A DNA stretch of 64,000 nt from Rheinheimera sp. 1928-s (GTDB taxonomy: Bacteria; Pseudomonadota; Gammaproteobacteria; Enterobacterales; Alteromonadaceae): contig NZ_JARIXP010000002.1 in assembly GCF_029269265.1 (NCBI RefSeq), positions 483,469-547,468 on the forward strand, written 5' to 3'. Under the pieces are notes generated by a model. It saw nothing but the letters and a program-made list of their open reading frames with translations. It had not been told where the DNA came from and did no database searches. Below, piece by piece: positions 62,984 to 64,000 of the stretch. Positions within the stretch are counted from its first letter, which is position 1, and the number at the start of each line of letters is the position of its first letter. The position numbers and the translations under genes were made by a program.

Positions 62984-64000
62984 TTATTCCAGAGACAATT
63001 CTGTTGCCAGCGGCAAGGTAAAATAAAAACAAGCGCCTCCGGAATTGGCGCGCTGATAACCAATATCTCCCCGCATGGCTTTAATCAGATCTTTACAAAT
63101 AGCCAGGCCAAGTCCGGTACCTGCCACTTGCCTGCGATCCGAAGAATCAGCCTGAGAAAACTTCTCAAATAATCTGGGTTCAAAGCTTTCAGAAACACCA
63201 GGCCCCTGATCAATGACAGAGACTCTGACTGTTTTGGCAGACAACTCCATAGTCACCTGCACCGAAGCGCCTGCAGGTGAATGCCGAATCGCATTAGCCA
63301 GTAAATTGGCCATGACTTGCTGCACTCTGACTTCGTCCACTTCCACCCACAAATCATCCTGCTCAGCAGACAACAACTCCAGTTCGACCTGGCGCTGAAA
63401 GGCAACTGGCTGGTTCAAATCTATAGCTTGCCTGAGTAATGCAGCCAAAGGCCAGAGCCTTAACTTAAACTGCATTTTGTTGACCGCAAGTTTTTCGATA
63501 TCCAGCAAGTCGTTGATAAGTTTGCCTAATCGTTGACTGTTTTGCTGTGCCAGAGTCAGCATATGCAGCTGCTTGTCATTCAGCTCCCCCAAAGCGCCAC
63601 CTACAGCCAAACCTAAAGCCCCACTGATAGCAGTCAAAGGGGTGCGCAATTCGTGGCTGACGGTGGAGACAAAATCGTTTTTTAACTGTTCTACTTTTTT
63701 TCGCTCCGAAATATCACGAATAAGCCAGACATAACGGGGTTTTCCGTGATGTTCGGTGCTGTTACGCGATAAATCCATAGCGAAAACCTCACCGCTGTAA
63801 CGTAGCCCCTGCAATTCCACAGCTGCACCTTCGCCCGGACTGAGAGTTGCCAATACCCCGGCTTGTCCAGGCGCTAACAGCATACTAAAAGGTTGCCCTG
63901 TTAGTTGCAGAGGTAAATAACCAAACACAGTGCTGACAGCGCTGTTGACCCTGTCTATGGTGCCATCCAGATCAGTGGTCACTATGACATCCAGTACACT
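62984..64000 (-). CDS. Sensor histidine kinase, N-terminus beyond window
   Basis: At least 339 residues; the frame is open to base 64000 so the N-terminal part is missing. Visible: a PAS domain (TTDLDGTIDRVNSAVSTVFGY to VWLIRDISERK), HisKA dimerisation helix with phospho-His in STVSHELRTPLTAI, and HATPase_c with N box NLLANAIRHSP, G1 DQGPGVSES and G2 GTGLGLAI. No receiver domain at the C-terminus and no response regulator beside it in the window. Signal unknown. Confidence 0.92.
   Translation of the reverse strand, partial: SVLDVIVTTDLDGTIDRVNSAVSTVFGYLPLQLTGQPFSMLLAPGQAGVLATLSPGEGAAVELQGLRYSGEVFAMDLSRNSTEHHGKPRYVWLIRDISERKKVEQLKNDFVSTVSHELRTPLTAISGALGLAVGGALGELNDKQLHMLTLAQQNSQRLGKLINDLLDIEKLAVNKMQFKLRLWPLAALLRQAIDLNQPVAFQRQVELELLSAEQDDLWVEVDEVRVQQVMANLLANAIRHSPAGASVQVTMELSAKTVRVSVIDQGPGVSESFEPRLFEKFSQADSSDRRQVAGTGLGLAICKDLIKAMRGDIGYQRANSGGACFYFTLPLATELSLE

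Overview
The window is a stretch of chromosome from a free-living gammaproteobacterium. Gene content and order (complete dcw cluster, lpxC-dciA-M23-secA-mutT, pilABCD-coaE-zapD-yacG, pdhR-aceEF-lpd, rsmI/lpoA-yraN-diaA-dolP, acnB-yacL) fit the Alteromonadales/Chromatiales-type lineages, and a Rheinheimera-like organism is my best guess. That guess is inference from protein similarity recalled from memory, not from a search. Nearly everything is core genome; I see no insertion sequence, prophage, CRISPR array or tRNA.

Layout. 1-3.4 kb: 3' part of ispB, then mdh and argR (divergent), and a DyP-type peroxidase gene convergent with argR. 3.4-4.4 kb: a gene-free kilobase that I read as a CsrB-type regulatory RNA (22 GGA motifs, many in hairpin loops) with a far-upstream palindrome of the UvrY/GacA type. 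4.4-6.2 kb: glnK-amtB with a sigma-54 promoter and an NtrC-like box. 6.2-9.9 kb: yacL, acnB, a Fur-like palindrome, and a long, strongly folded leader in front of a secreted serine hydrolase. 10.8-20.2 kb: an M13 metallopeptidase, then the pyruvate dehydrogenase genes pdhR-aceE-aceF-lpdA with two PdhR boxes and a cluster of palindromic repeats. 20.2-24.0 kb: ampE-ampD, a retropepsin-like protease, nadC and a cold-shock/DUF1294 membrane protein. 24.1-30.3 kb: type IV pilus genes pilA-pilB-pilC-pilD, then coaE, zapD and yacG, the last flanked by REP-like elements. 30.3-52.6 kb (minus strand except dciA): mutT, secA, M23 peptidase, dciA, lpxC, ftsZ, ftsA, ftsQ, ddl, murC, murG, ftsW, murD, mraY, murF, murE, ftsI, ftsL, rsmH, mraZ, i.e. 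an intact division and cell-wall cluster read from a promoter closely resembling the E. coli mra promoter, with MraZ direct repeats. 53.1-55.6 kb: flavin reductase-like gene coupled to chrA, then rnpB. 55.6-60 kb: rsmI facing away from lpoA-yraN-diaA-dolP. 60-64 kb: a chemoreceptor, a porin, and the C-terminal part of a sensor histidine kinase that runs off the window.

How it works together. The strongest non-coding signals are regulatory: CsrB-type RNA, NtrC/sigma-54 control of ammonium uptake, PdhR control of pyruvate oxidation, MraZ control of the dcw cluster. The secreted hydrolase leader carries three ACAAGGA motifs, one overlapping the ribosome binding site, so it may be a CsrA target counteracted by the CsrB-type RNA encoded 5 kb away; this link is a hypothesis. 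The most unusual protein is the DyP-type peroxidase, whose conserved distal arginine is replaced by tryptophan.
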